Assembly (NCBI RefSeq): GCF_037893015.1
Contig: NC_133665.1
Coordinates: 102,205,937-102,269,936 of the forward strand
Length of the DNA stretch: 64,000 nt
Direction: 5' to 3'
Origin: Macrotis lagotis
Lineage: Eukaryota; Chordata; Mammalia; Peramelemorphia; Peramelidae
The notes beneath the pieces were generated by a model. That model ran no database searches, was not told the DNA's origin, and saw only the letters and a list, made by a program, of their open reading frames with translations. Position 1 is the first letter of the stretch. Every line of letters starts with the position of its first letter. Of this stretch, positions 33,891-44,449 are shown in pieces. Made by a program: the position numbers and the translations under genes.

Positions 33891-34044
33891 GGAGAAAGGA
33901 GACAAAAGAACCTTAGAGAGAGCACTGGTTGATAAGACAGTTTCCAGGAAGATCCAGGGCATGGATGGCTTTGAGAATTTTTTTCCCACTACACCATACT
34001 GCCTCCCCGTGGTGAGATCTGGGTAGATACAGATTTCTGTTAAG

Positions 34045-34092
34045 GCAGAAAGAACACATGAGACACATGAGACACATGAGAAAGAACACATG
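34045..34092. repeat. short 10-bp tandem repeat
   Basis: Repeats of gagacacatgagacacatga type, about four imperfect units. Confidence 0.8.
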
Positions 34093-34099
34093 AGTTCGA

Positions 34100-35669
34100 G
34101 ATAAAAAATAATTTCTTTTCTTGTGTAGAGTCCACATATTATAGAGGAAGGAAGGGTTAAAAAGAATGAATATGCTGAGGTGGCATTTCTACTTCCATCA
34201 CCCTGTAAGAAGCTCTCAGAAACATCCATGTTGTCTGTGGCAATAATCTACTAAGTCTTTCCCTAGCACAATAGTCTCCAAAGCAATCTTCAAAGTGAGG
34301 CTATCCTAGGCATGTGGAATGAAAATAGAATTTTGGCTCTATTTATTTTATCTAAAAATATTTTAATAATATTTAATATATGTATTAGTACAAGTGCCTA
34401 TTACTGGTCCATATATCTGATAGTCACATCATATGCAATATTCAAGTTATCCTGGAGGAGAGGGGTGGGCATTTCAGAGTGTGAAGAGGATGACATTCAT
34501 CTGCTCACCTTTAACATAATATAACATGTTCAGTTATATCTGGATTCATGAAGTTTTATATCATCTAGACTTAACTACGTAAACTTCATAAAACTGACAA
34601 GTCATTTAAAGAGATTCCAGCAAGAGTAGATTGGAGGTAATAGTTATAATGTTTCAAGAAGAATCAAACAAAATGAAAATGGCAAAATTGGCCCCTGCCA
34701 ACTTCTAGCATGAGTTCTTGATCCATCCTAAGACAACAACAAAGATAATTTAAAAGAGTTACTCAAATATCTTCAAAAAGATCAGGTATATCACCAGACA
34801 CATGGATTTATATATGACTCCATTATCAATGAACCTCACCCTAAGTGTATAATGTGCCTTGAGATCTTAGCTAATGATAGAAGATATTCTATTTAGCAAG
34901 ACACTTAGAAACCAAGCACTTGTCAAAAATGATGTCATGCATAAAAACTGATAGTTATACTTTAAAAAAATACAGAATTTTTAACTTGGTTAAAAAGTTA
35001 CCAAAAAAGAATTTCACTGGGTTTTGAAACTTTTTGCTAAAAATATAAAAATGCAGTACTTTCTAATTGAAAAAAAACCCAAACTAAATGACATGAGATA
35101 GAAATTTACTTGTTGATTACAAAAAAAATATTTGCATAATTGGTGGATAAGACTGAAAAGATGAGTATCATTTGTTCAGTGTCACCAAATAATGCACTTC
35201 TCCCATTTGGATGATGCATCTTCATGAGGTCTCTTTCTCACCTACAATAGCCATTAAAACCAGGTTTCAAAACTAATTTTAGGACCAGACCTTCCAAATT
35301 GTTCTCTCACAGGGTTAAGAACTAAGAGTTTTCAAAAACTGAAATATATTCAATTACATTGCTCTAGCTAAAAGTATTATTAATAATATTTAATAAGAGC
35401 ATTTGTACTGTTAAGAAAATCCATATTTTAAAAATATTTCATCTATCTCATACTTTTTCCATTTCTGTTTTTATGTTTTACAATACACATATTAGTATAG
35501 TTGTTATAGGATTATAGAACTAGAACTGGAAAGGACCTTAGTCAACTTTCCTCATGTCACAGATGAGGAAACTGAGATCAAAGTAGGTGAAGTGACTTGC
35601 CTGACTCCTCAGTCCATGTTTTTTCCCATTCATATAGATGTTTATGTACACACACATATATATGTGTTT

Positions 35670-35700
<31 letters not shown>

Positions 35701-35835
35701 GTATATATATATATACATACTTTCTGTTTTACATGCTTTTCCTATTTCATGGATATTTATACATTCACACAAATATAGATACACATGCTTATGATCAGGG
35801 TGCCTCTCTAAACTTTTTTTTTAAACTGATATCCA
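34100..35835. other. intergenic; no gene seen
   Basis: AT-rich. A decayed CORE-SINE lies on the minus strand at about 35510-35620, and a TA-rich microsatellite at about 35669-35716. No gene or RNA supported. Confidence 0.4.
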
Positions 35836-35980
35836 GAGTGGCTAGGTGCCACAGTGGATAGAGCATGGCTCTGGAATCAGGAGTACCTGAGTTCAAATCT
35901 GGCCTCAGACACTTAATAATTACCTAGCTGTGTGGCCTTGGGCAAGCCACTTAACCCCATTTGCCTTGCAAAAAAAAACC
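35836..35980 (+). mobile_element. WSINE1-type SINE
   Basis: Full copy with the duplication AAACTKATATCCA at 35823-35835 and 35981-35993. Its right duplication ends 6 bases before the terminal repeat of the DNA transposon at 36000. Confidence 0.95.
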
Positions 35981-35999
35981 AAACTTATATCCAAATGTA

Positions 36000-36912
36000 A
36001 TGTATTTCCCCATGTAAAAGATGTACCCTTTTTCAAAAAATTTGGGGTCTAAAAACTTGGAGCATCTTATACAGTGGCTGTAGATTTTTATACTTGCATT
36101 TCCTACTTTTTCTTGCTTGTTGTCTTTGCGCTCATTGTTTCACATTTGTTACCAGTATATTAGGTTACGTTTTGCCATGTTCTGCCCAGAAATGGCTCAG
36201 AAAAACATTTCATATAGTACTGAATTCAAGTTCAAAGTGATCCAGTTTGCAAAAGTAAATGTAAATCATATTGCTGAACGTCAGTTTGGTCCTCCTCCAA
36301 TGGAGAAAACAAGTTGAGTCTGGCTATGGGAAGAAGATTGACTGAAAACACCATGGCAGAAGAAGGCTATGAGAGACAGGTCAGCCAAATGGCCTGAGTT
36401 ACAAAGTGAATGGAAGAGATGGATTGAAGAGCAAAAGACCATTGGAATGGCAATGGGGTTAAGTGACTTGCCTAAGGCCACATGGCTAAATAATTATTAA
36501 GTATCTGGATTCAGTTTTGAACTCAGGTCCTCCTGATTCCAGGGCCAGTGCTCTATTCACTGAGTCACCTAGTGGCCCCCAAAGTGACTGATTTCAAAGG
36601 AGGACATAACTGGTGCTTTAAGTTCATGAAACAGAAAGGACTAAGCATGCATCCATACACCAAACTTGCCCAGGGAGTGCTTGTGGTCAACTACAGACTG
36701 GAGTACAGGCAGAAGAGTGGTCAGAGACACTCCTAAAAAAGTGATTCATCATCAGACACAGATGAGGATGAGCTAATGGATGGGAGTTTTGACAGTGATT
36801 AATTGCATGAATTCTGTGATGAATAAAACTTGATTCAATAACTTTATGTAATACTGTTTTTTCAAGTTTTGGACCCCCCAAATTAAGGTGTGTTATACAT
36901 GGGGAAATGTGG
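36000..36912 (+). mobile_element. pogo/Tigger-like DNA transposon fossil
   Basis: Terminal inverted repeats face each other: ATTTCCCCATGTAAAAGATG at the left and, on the reverse strand of the right end, ATTTCCCCATGTATAACACA. TA dinucleotides at 35998-35999 and 36913-36914 fit the TA target duplication of Tc1/mariner-pogo elements. From an ATG at 36192 a frame reads MAQKNISYSTEFKFKVIQFA and continues with ERQFGPPP, the start of a psq/CENP-B-type helix-turn-helix domain. Farther on, other frames give RSAKWPEL and WCFKFMKQKGLSMH, typical of the CENP-B-type DNA-binding region. No DDE catalytic domain fits in 913 bases, so this is an internally deleted copy with several frame breaks, and a SINE is inserted at 36452-36581. 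Confidence 0.85.
36452..36581 (-). mobile_element. tRNA-like SINE inside the DNA transposon
   Basis: Reverse-strand blocks gcaatggggttaagtgactt, aaataattattaagtatctg, cagggccagtgctctattca and cacctagtggcccc. The transposon reading resumes after it. More diverged than most WSINE1 copies here. Confidence 0.85.
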
Positions 36913-36957
36913 TAATTTCAAAAAATTTGGAGAACAGACCCTGTGGTAGGAGGAATA

Positions 36958-37752
36958 GTCTTTTTTTTTTTTGATCTCTCAATCTCTATTTTGCCCTCTG
37001 CTTCTAGGATATCTGGGCAATTTTCCTGTAGGAATTCTTTAAAAATGATGTCAAGGCTCTTTTCCTGATCATGACCTTCAGGTATCCCAATAATTTTTAA
37101 ATTATCTATCCTGAATCTGTTTTCCAGATCAGTTGTTTTTTCAATGAGATATTTCACATTTTCTTCTAATTTTTCATTCTTTTGGTTTTGAAGTATTGTG
37201 TCTTGACTTCTCGTAAAATCAGCAGCTTCCTTTAGTTCCATTTTACTTCTGAAGGATTTGTTTTCCTCAAAGAGCTTTCTTATCTCTTTTTCCATCTGGT
37301 CAATTCTGCTTTTTTAAAGCATTCTTCTCAATAACTTTTTGAACTGTTTTATCCATTTGACCTATGCTGGTTTTTAACATGTTATTTTCTTCAGCATTCT
37401 TTTGGATCTCCTTGACTAAGCTGCTGACTTTCTTTTTCATGTTTTTCCTGCATCTCTCTCTCATTTCTTTTCCCAATTTTTCTTCTCTCTCCCTCACTTG
37501 ATTTCAGAATCTTTTTAGAGCTCTATCATAACCTGAACCCAATTTCTGTTTTTCTTGCAGTCTTTAGATGCAGAAGCTTGTACTTCCTCTTCTTCAGATT
37601 GAGTACTTTGATCCTTCTTGGGATCATAGACAACATACTTCTCAATAGTGTTCCTCTTTTTTCTGTTCACTCATTTCCCCACCCTGCACCTGTTTTTTGG
37701 GTGCTTCCTGAGCTTTTGAGTATTATTGGGACACCCCCCCCCCCCAGGATCT

Positions 37753-37798
<46 letters not shown>

Positions 37799-37813
37799 GG
37801 CTCTGTCTTCCCT
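36958..37813 (-). mobile_element. L1 ORF1 copy with poly(A) tail inside ORF1
   Basis: The reverse strand holds L1 ORF1 sequence: a coiled-coil part (EKEIRKLFEENKSFRSKMEL), then LENRFRIDNLKIIGIPEG and a NCPDILEAEGKIEIERS stretch. It stops there in a run of A's (the T-run at 36961-36972). A 12-bp duplication GTAGGAGGAATA flanks it at 36946-36957 and 37814-37825. The 5' end contains a C-run and a GT microsatellite (37755-37796). The frame has breaks between the two coiled-coil pieces, so it cannot make intact ORF1p. Confidence 0.85.
37755..37796. repeat. (GT)n microsatellite
   Basis: About 42 bases of uninterrupted GT just downstream of a 14-base C run. Confidence 0.97.
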
Positions 37814-38049
37814 GTAGGAGGAATATTCTAATCCCAGTTCTGATGCAAGTCAGCTTTTTTTCCATATATTATGATTATCCTCAGGACATGGTTGCCTCAG
37901 GAGACTAAAGGCTCAGGCTATTGATCAATTCTGGGACATCCCAGTACAGAAGACACATTAGGAACTCCAGGCTTGGCAGGTAGAAAATCATGGGCAATTC
38001 AGGCAAGAAAATTTGATTTAGTTAAATCAAGTCAAGGCACTCTCAATGG

Positions 38050-38700
38050 TTACCCTTGTTTTTTGTTTTTACTTTACTTTTTTATTTTTGCTTCTAATCT
38101 CTCTCCCTCCTTCCACTTCCTCCACCATTCATTGAAAAGGTAAGAAATAGGTTATCCATTATACATATGAAGTCATGTAAAACATACTATTACATTAGTC
38201 ATGCTGAAATTATAGTGGATCATGGTATTGATCAGAATTATTAGGTTTAAGTTGATTATCTTTACAATATTGCTGCTACTGTGTAGATTATTCTCTTGGT
38301 TCTGCTCACTTCACTTTGCATCAATTCATAGAAATCTTTCTAGGTGTTTCTAAAACTATCCCTTTCATCATTTTTAATAGCACAATAATATTCTTTCACA
38401 TATACTATATATATCATAACTTGTTCAGCCATTCCCCAATTGATAGGTATCATTCTTTGCTAACACAAAAAAGAGCTGATACAAATATTTTTGTGCATAT
38501 TTTTTCCTTTTTCCTTTGATCTTCTTGGGGTATTTATTAAAGGACAGGCATAGTTTTACAGCCCTTTGGACATAGTTCCAAATTGTTCTCTAGAATGGTT
38601 GAACTATTTTATAGCTCCACCAACAGTAATGCTTGTCCTTGTTAGACTTCCTTCTCCAGTAAGCAAATTTATTATTTACTGTTGAATGACTTACAAGTGT
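38050..38700 (-). mobile_element. old 5'-truncated L1 3' end
   Basis: The + strand shows reverse L1 phrases: tgctcacttcactttgcatc, ttcagccattccccaattga, ccctttggacatagttccaa, agctccaccaacagtaatgc. It is more diverged than the L1 tails in IBA57 intron 1. Confidence 0.8.
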
Positions 38701-38810
38701 CTCATTTCATTCCAAAATTGAACATAAAATCCTGGGGCCCCAGTCAGAATCAAGTCCAGACCAGAATATGCCCCACATATATGCATATTTTTTACAAATT
38801 TTGTATATTA

Positions 38811-38934
38811 TGGGGGTAGCTGGGTGGTGCAGTGGATAGAGCACTGGCCCTGGAGTCAAGAGGATCTGAGTTCAAATCCATCCTCAGACACTTAATAATT
38901 GCCTAGTTGTGTGACCTTAAAAAACAACAAAAAA
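38811..38934 (+). mobile_element. WSINE1-type SINE with shortened 3' part
   Basis: Complete head and body, but the segment after cctagttgtgtgacctt is missing and the copy goes directly to the A-rich tail. Confidence 0.9.
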
Positions 38935-39069
38935 TGAATTCTTTTAACTCTATAGAAATTTTTCAATATAAATCCATTTCCCTTTTTTACATGATTTTTT
39001 TAAATGGATAGTATCATACCATAATTTTCTATTTCATATTTGGTATTAGTTGTTTTTGTTTATGGAAAA

Positions 39070-39430
39070 GTTTGGCTAGACAGGGAATATAGGAAGGAGA
39101 ATGATGTTAGGGTTAGAAAGATAGGTTGGAGTCAAGATGTGAAAGACCTTGAATGCTAAAAGGAATAACTTCTATTACACAGGTAATTGTAGTATATTAA
39201 GGGGGTGTGGGTTGAGTTGTAGGAAAATCAATTTGGCAGGCATATAAAGGATAGATTATAATGTGATAAAGACCTGAAGCAATCAGCAGACTACTTTCAT
39301 AGTCCAGGTGAGAAATGAAGGGGCCCTAAAGGAGGGTGGTAGGGTTGTGAGTGAAGAGAAGAAAAGTCAGTGGATGACAGTGATATTGTTTAGACAAAAT
39401 TGACAAAATCTGACAACAGATGGCACCTGG
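39070..39430 (+). repeat. third copy of the unnamed ancient repeat
   Basis: Phrases ataggttggagtcaagatgt, gtagtatattaagggggtgt and catagtccaggtgagaaatg match the order seen at 8415-9900. Confidence 0.5.
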
Positions 39431-39806
39431 GAATTGAGAATGATTCTCTAGTTTCAATCATGAGTGCCAGAGAGGGTGGTGACACCCTCAAAAGAAAAAG
39501 TAAACAATAAAGGTAGACTAAGGCACAGACTAAGCAAGATCAGTATTTTAACAGTGACATGTGTAACTGCTGAACAAAGTGAATCAGATTGGCCACTCCA
39601 CCAAAGCTAAAGATCCAAAGAGAAGGAGGGGAACCCTCTTTATTGACACAACAAAGAAGGAGTCTTGGTAGGTATAGAAAAAAAGTGATGTTATAGCTTG
39701 GGAGTGGGGCAAGATTGGCTATACTAAGAAAAGTGGGCTGACCATCTCTAACACTTTGTTGTGGTTGTTGAGTCATGTCCAGGCTCTTCATGACCCCATT
39801 TGGAGT

Positions 39807-40234
39807 TGTTGAACCCTAATAATAAATCTCATTGTATCAAGGGGAAAAAGTTACATTCTTGGTAGAGTCTTGGCATAATGGATAAGGCACAAAAATCCTG
39901 GGTGTCAGGACCTCCTTGAATGTCCTCCTGAACATACCTACTAGGAGCCCACTCCCATTCTAGTTTAAGTGTAACTCCTTTGATGAACAAAGTCTGAAAG
40001 TAATTTTTCAGATTCTACTTCTCATAGTGGAATGTATAAGAACCTAGTTCCAGGACTTTATTTGGGACGGTCTGGTTCTCTACAGGGTTCTCTACATATG
40101 CCCTCGTAATCAACAAGCTTAAAGAAATATTAATAAACTTGTATGTTAACCTAATTATGATTTGCTGTTTCTTAAGGCCAAACTCTGAAGGTTAACACAT
40201 TCAATTATTCTTAAGGCCAACATCACAGAGGTCC
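39807..40234 (+). mobile_element. possible solo LTR fossil inside the SINE
   Basis: About 428 bases beginning TGTTGAACCC, with tataagaacc near 40036 and an AATAAA-like aataaactt near 40133, a layout that resembles an LTR (promoter box then polyadenylation signal). TTAACA-type ends occur near 40197 and 40222, so the right limit is uncertain. No internal retroviral region is attached. Family not assigned. It looks old. Confidence 0.4.
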
Positions 40235-40266
40235 TTGGGGTTTTCTTGGCGAAGCTACTGGAGTGG

Positions 40267-41289
40267 AATTGATAAATGGTCAAAAGATATGAACAGGCTG
40301 TTTCCAAATGAAGAAATTAAAGCTATATATAGTCATATGAAAAAAATGTTCCAAATAATTATTGGTTAGAGAAATGCTAATTAACTATGAGGTACTTCCT
40401 GACACCTATCAGATTGACTAAAATGTTCAATGCTCAACAGACTGTGGGAAGACTGGGACATTAATGGAAGATCATGCACTAATCCAAAATTGCTCTGGAG
40501 AGCAATATGGAACTATACCCAAAGAACAATAAAACTGATCATACCCTTTGATTCAACAATATCAATACTAGGCCTATATCCAAAAGAAATCATAAAAAAA
40601 TGGGAGAAGTCCCATGTGTTCAAAAATATTTATAGCAGCTCTTCTTGAACGCAGGTCCTCCTGATTCCAAGGCTAGTGCTCTATCCACCATGCCACCTAG
40701 CTGCCCCATAGCAGCTCCTTTTGTAGTGGAAAAGAATTAGAAATTGAGGGGATGCCTATCAATTGACGAATGGCTGAGTTATAGTATATGGATGTTATAT
40801 TCTAAAAGAAACCATGAATGATCTGACTTTAGAGAAGCATGGAAAGAATTACATGATAAACTAAGGGAGCAGAATCGAGAGAACATTAATAACAACACTG
40901 TGAGTTGATCAGATATGATAGATACAGCTTCTCTCAGCAGCTCAGAGATCCAGGACAACCCTAGAAGACCCGTTATGAACAAAACCATCCACGTCCAGAG
41001 GGAAAAAAAAATGACAACCAAAACCCCCCACAGAATCTGAAAAACTCATGGTTTTTCCTTCCTATCCCGTGATTCTTTTCCCTTAGTTCTTATTCCTCAA
41101 ACACAAAATGACTAATTTGTAAATATATTAAACACAAAAGTACACATACAACTTTTACCAGACTGTTACCTAGGGGAAGGGGGTAAGAAGGGAAAGTGGT
41201 AGAAAAAATGTGTAACTTATAAATATGCAAGTGAATGAATGTTGAAAAACTTCTATAACATGTAATTGGAAAAATAAAAATAAAAAAGA
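40267..41289 (+). mobile_element. 5'-truncated L1 3' end
   Basis: Starts within ORF2 (aaatggtcaaaagatatgaa; later a WRAIWNYTQRTIKLIIPFDS frame) and runs through the 3' UTR to an A-rich end. Flanked by the perfect 11-bp duplication TACTGGAGTGG at 40256-40266 and 41290-41300. A short SINE sits inside at 40644-40707. Confidence 0.93.
40644..40707 (-). mobile_element. tail-less half SINE inside the L1
   Basis: Only the 5' 64 bases of a WSINE1-type SINE (gaacgcaggtcctcctgatt to cacctagctgcccc), with no A-tail, flanked by ATAGCAGCTC at 40632-40641 and 40708-40717. Confidence 0.88.
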
Positions 41290-41480
41290 TACTGGAGTGG
41301 TTTGTCTTTTCCTTCTCCAGCTCATTTGAGAGATGAGAAAATCGAAGCCAACAGAGTTCAGTGACTTTCTCAGAGTCACACAACTAGTATAAAAGTATCT
41401 GAGGTCAGATTTCAACTCAAGAAGACTCATTTTCCTGACTCCAGACCTAACTCCCTATCCACTGAGCCACCTAGCTGACT

Positions 41481-43252
41481 CTCTAACAATTAGAGAATGT
41501 TAATTGTTTTTTATAGATCTAGATCTTATAGTCTTTGCTAGGGAATCACTACTACCAGACTTACTGCCTTGCTGTCTCCTTAGAAGAGATAATTATACAA
41601 AGACAGGCAGAGACAGATAACATATCTTTTGGGGATGGCAACAAGTTAACTTGTGAGGCTTAACATACAGACATCCAGGTAGTTTGCAGGGAGAGGAGAT
41701 AAGAGAGGAGGAGGCAGAGTACTGGCATAAGAGATAACTTTTCCTTTAAAGTAACTTTAAAATAGCACTAAGGGAAAACTAAACTTGAGTAACTCTAGGA
41801 AGATGCAGCCTCTTATTTAAAAAAAATCAACACAGTGTAAAAACAATTACATTGTAGAATCAATACAGTAGAAATCTGAGGTAATTTTAATTTTGATCTT
41901 TTCAGTATGTTTGGAAGAGGGATGGGTTTTGGGGAGAAGATAATTCAGTAAGATCAGCAAAAGAATATAAAATCCATCATTGTCTTTCATTCTAAAAGGG
42001 TGGTGAAGCTCTTTTTACTTTTACTGCTTGGGAATTCCAAGCTAACCTTCTAAGGGGTAAGGGCATGCTCTAAGGGTATATACAGGGTGTGTATGCACTA
42101 GGGGGATGTTAAAAGAAAAAATATTTTATACTAATACTGTACCCTGCAATTCTGATTCATCTGCCAGAAATAATTTTATCTCATTTATCATTAATTTATT
42201 ATATATCATTTAACATCAAGTCATGATGTCCAAATTGGCATAATCTCCTATACCCTATACAAAGACTCTCTGCTTCATTAAGATCCTGGATAACATCTAT
42301 AGGAATCTTGAGCAAGATAAAGATCCCAGTATGTAAAAATACAATTTAAAGTGAAAATTCTAGAATTGTTAAGTAACCAAGTCACCATCCCATTCCCTAC
42401 TGGATTACTCCCCTCAATCCTAGAGTTAAACAAAAAGACCTCTTTCCTTCCTCATTATAGCTTCTAGAAGTTAATGACCTTATGATTAATAACTTTCTCT
42501 ATGAAATGCTTTAGTTTTTGATCTACTCAGTTTCCTAAGGGGAGATGGATAGAAAGTGTCTTAGAAGAAAATCTTCATAATAGTTTCAGTTTTAATAAAA
42601 ATGAGGTTTTAAATATATAACCACAGGGATTAGGGGATGAAATTTTCCAGATGGCATCTTATTAGCTGCTGACATGGCTGATATGGGTAGTGGTTAGGCT
42701 ATAACTACCTTAGAGGAATAAGTCAGCTCAGGAGAGGAGAGACTAGGAACTTGCAAAAGGAAAAGGAGTTAGAGTGGAGGAACTTTGGGGAATAAGGCTG
42801 GATGTGGTTGTGTAAGGCTGTGTCTTCAAGTATAGTTATTACTGGGATAGGACCCATCTTCCAACATTCAGGTGAGTTAAATGGTCATAGGTCCCTAAGG
42901 ATCAGATCTTGGCTCCCTGGGGGTTCCATATTCCCCCTCATTGGAGAGTATTGTCTTAGAAGATTGAACGGCTGAAAATTAAATGAAAGTACCAACATCA
43001 AAAAGTTCTGATCTCTTAGGAGAATCCCCAATGAGCGGATGAGAAAATAATAATGGTCCCCATAGTTACAAGTAGAAAAAAATTCCAGGATATAAAAATC
43101 ACTTGACCATTGGGAAGTCAACAGCAAACAAAAGAATGGGAACAAAGTAGAGGACTTGTGGGTTCTGAAACCCAAGCAGATCACCCAGGATAACTGCCTC
43201 TGATTGTTAAGTAACAGGTCTGATGCTAAAAAGAATTAGCTTCAAGCAGGAT
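41481..43252. other. intergenic; no gene seen
   Basis: AT-rich, with no open frame or repeat copy I can name. Possibly ancient decayed transposon sequence. Confidence 0.4.
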
Positions 43253-43269
43253 AAGAAATGGGTTTTATA

Positions 43270-43420
43270 TTGGGGAGTGGATAAAGCACCGGCCCTGGAG
43301 TCAGGAGTACCTGGGTTCAAATCCGGTCTCAGACACTTAATAATTACCTAGCTGTGTGGCCTTGGGCAAGCCACTTTAACCCCATTTGCCTTGCAAAAAA
43401 CTAAAAAAAAAAAAGAAAAA
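43270..43420 (+). mobile_element. WSINE1-type SINE, 5'-truncated
   Basis: Lacks about 20 bases of the head (starts ttggggagtggataaagcac). Perfect 17-bp duplication AAGAAATGGGTTTTATA at 43253-43269 and 43421-43437. The 'ataaagcaccggccctgg' subfamily again. Confidence 0.97.
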
Positions 43421-43735
43421 AAGAAATGGGTTTTATAGATTTGGGGGTAAAAGACTAACTCAATAGTCTTCCTGACTCTATGTCCTATATTCTTATTTAC
43501 AAATTCACCTAGATATTCAATAAAGAAATCAAAACAACCTATAGTACTTTTAAAAAAAAATTACTTGTCTTTGCCCTCAATTTCCTGGAAGTGGGTGTGG
43601 GAGCGAGGACACATACTTGGAAAAGTATAAGACAAAGGGGTCCATTTTGATGGTGATCAAAGGACTAATCAAGACAAAGTGTCCCAAAATATTTTCTCAT
43701 ATAAAACATGTCATAAATATATATATTCGCATATA

Positions 43736-43738
<3 letters not shown>

Positions 43739-43784
<46 letters not shown>
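43739..43784. repeat. (TG)n microsatellite
   Basis: Uninterrupted TG run of about 46 bases. Confidence 0.98.
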
Positions 43785-43785
<1 letters not shown>

Positions 43786-43951
43786 AGAGAGACAAAATAA
43801 TGAAGCAGAAAAAAAAGAATGGTTTCAAAATTTCAGCTTTGTGATTATTCGCTTTTATATTTTGGAAAACCTTAAAAAAACGTGAAAAAAGGGCATGGGA
43901 CTGAATTAAGAATGGAAGCAGATCTTTGTTCCTTCTATCTCTGTTGATCTG

Positions 43952-44095
43952 GGGCGAGTAGGTGGTGCAGTGAAGAGTCCCAGTCCTGGAGTCAGGAGTA
44001 CCTGAGTTCACATCTGGCCTCAGACACTTAATAATTACCTAGCTGTGTGGCCTTGGCCAAGTCACTTAACCCCGTTTGCCTTGCAAAAAACCTAT
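43952..44095 (+). mobile_element. WSINE1-type SINE
   Basis: Full-length, with a partly matching duplication around CTATCT...TTGATCTG before (43935-43951) and after (44102-44118). Confidence 0.93.
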
Positions 44096-44118
44096 ATCTA
44101 TATCTATCTATTGATCTG

Positions 44119-44449
44119 CATCCTGAGTGAAAGGAATTGATGAAATTTTATCATTCCTGCCTTGTGGATTTTTTGAACCATGACTGCTCAAGCATTGGAG
44201 GCTGGGACAGTCCCAGTTTCTTTAACATCTCTGGAACCATTAAAGTGGATTCATCCTCTGGGAAATGTCAGCTCACACCTATATCACTGATATACTTCTG
44301 GGCAATGATATTTCGGGGGGGGCCGGGAAAGATGCTCAAGGACCACAACCTCCTCTGGTTCTACAAGTCTTGGTCTCTCCTACACAGCAATCTTTTTGAG
44401 TCAGTGATAATAAAAATGAGTTAATATTGAATGCTTTTAAGAATTTCTG
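44119..44449. other. sequence between SINE and CpG island
   Basis: A 95-codon open frame at 44137-44424 has no similarity I recognise. Nothing else seen. Confidence 0.4.

Larger units (their letters stand above)
39764..41480 (-). mobile_element. MAR/MON-type SINE split into three pieces by nested insertions
   Basis: Pieces at 39764-39806, 40235-40266 and 41290-41480 together give one SINE in normal order: tgttgagtcatgtccaggct..., ggggttttcttggcgaagct, then ttttccttctccagctcatt and the rest to the tRNA-like end gagccacctagctgact. The first gap holds an LTR-like segment, the second an L1 tail with its own duplication. Confidence 0.8.
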
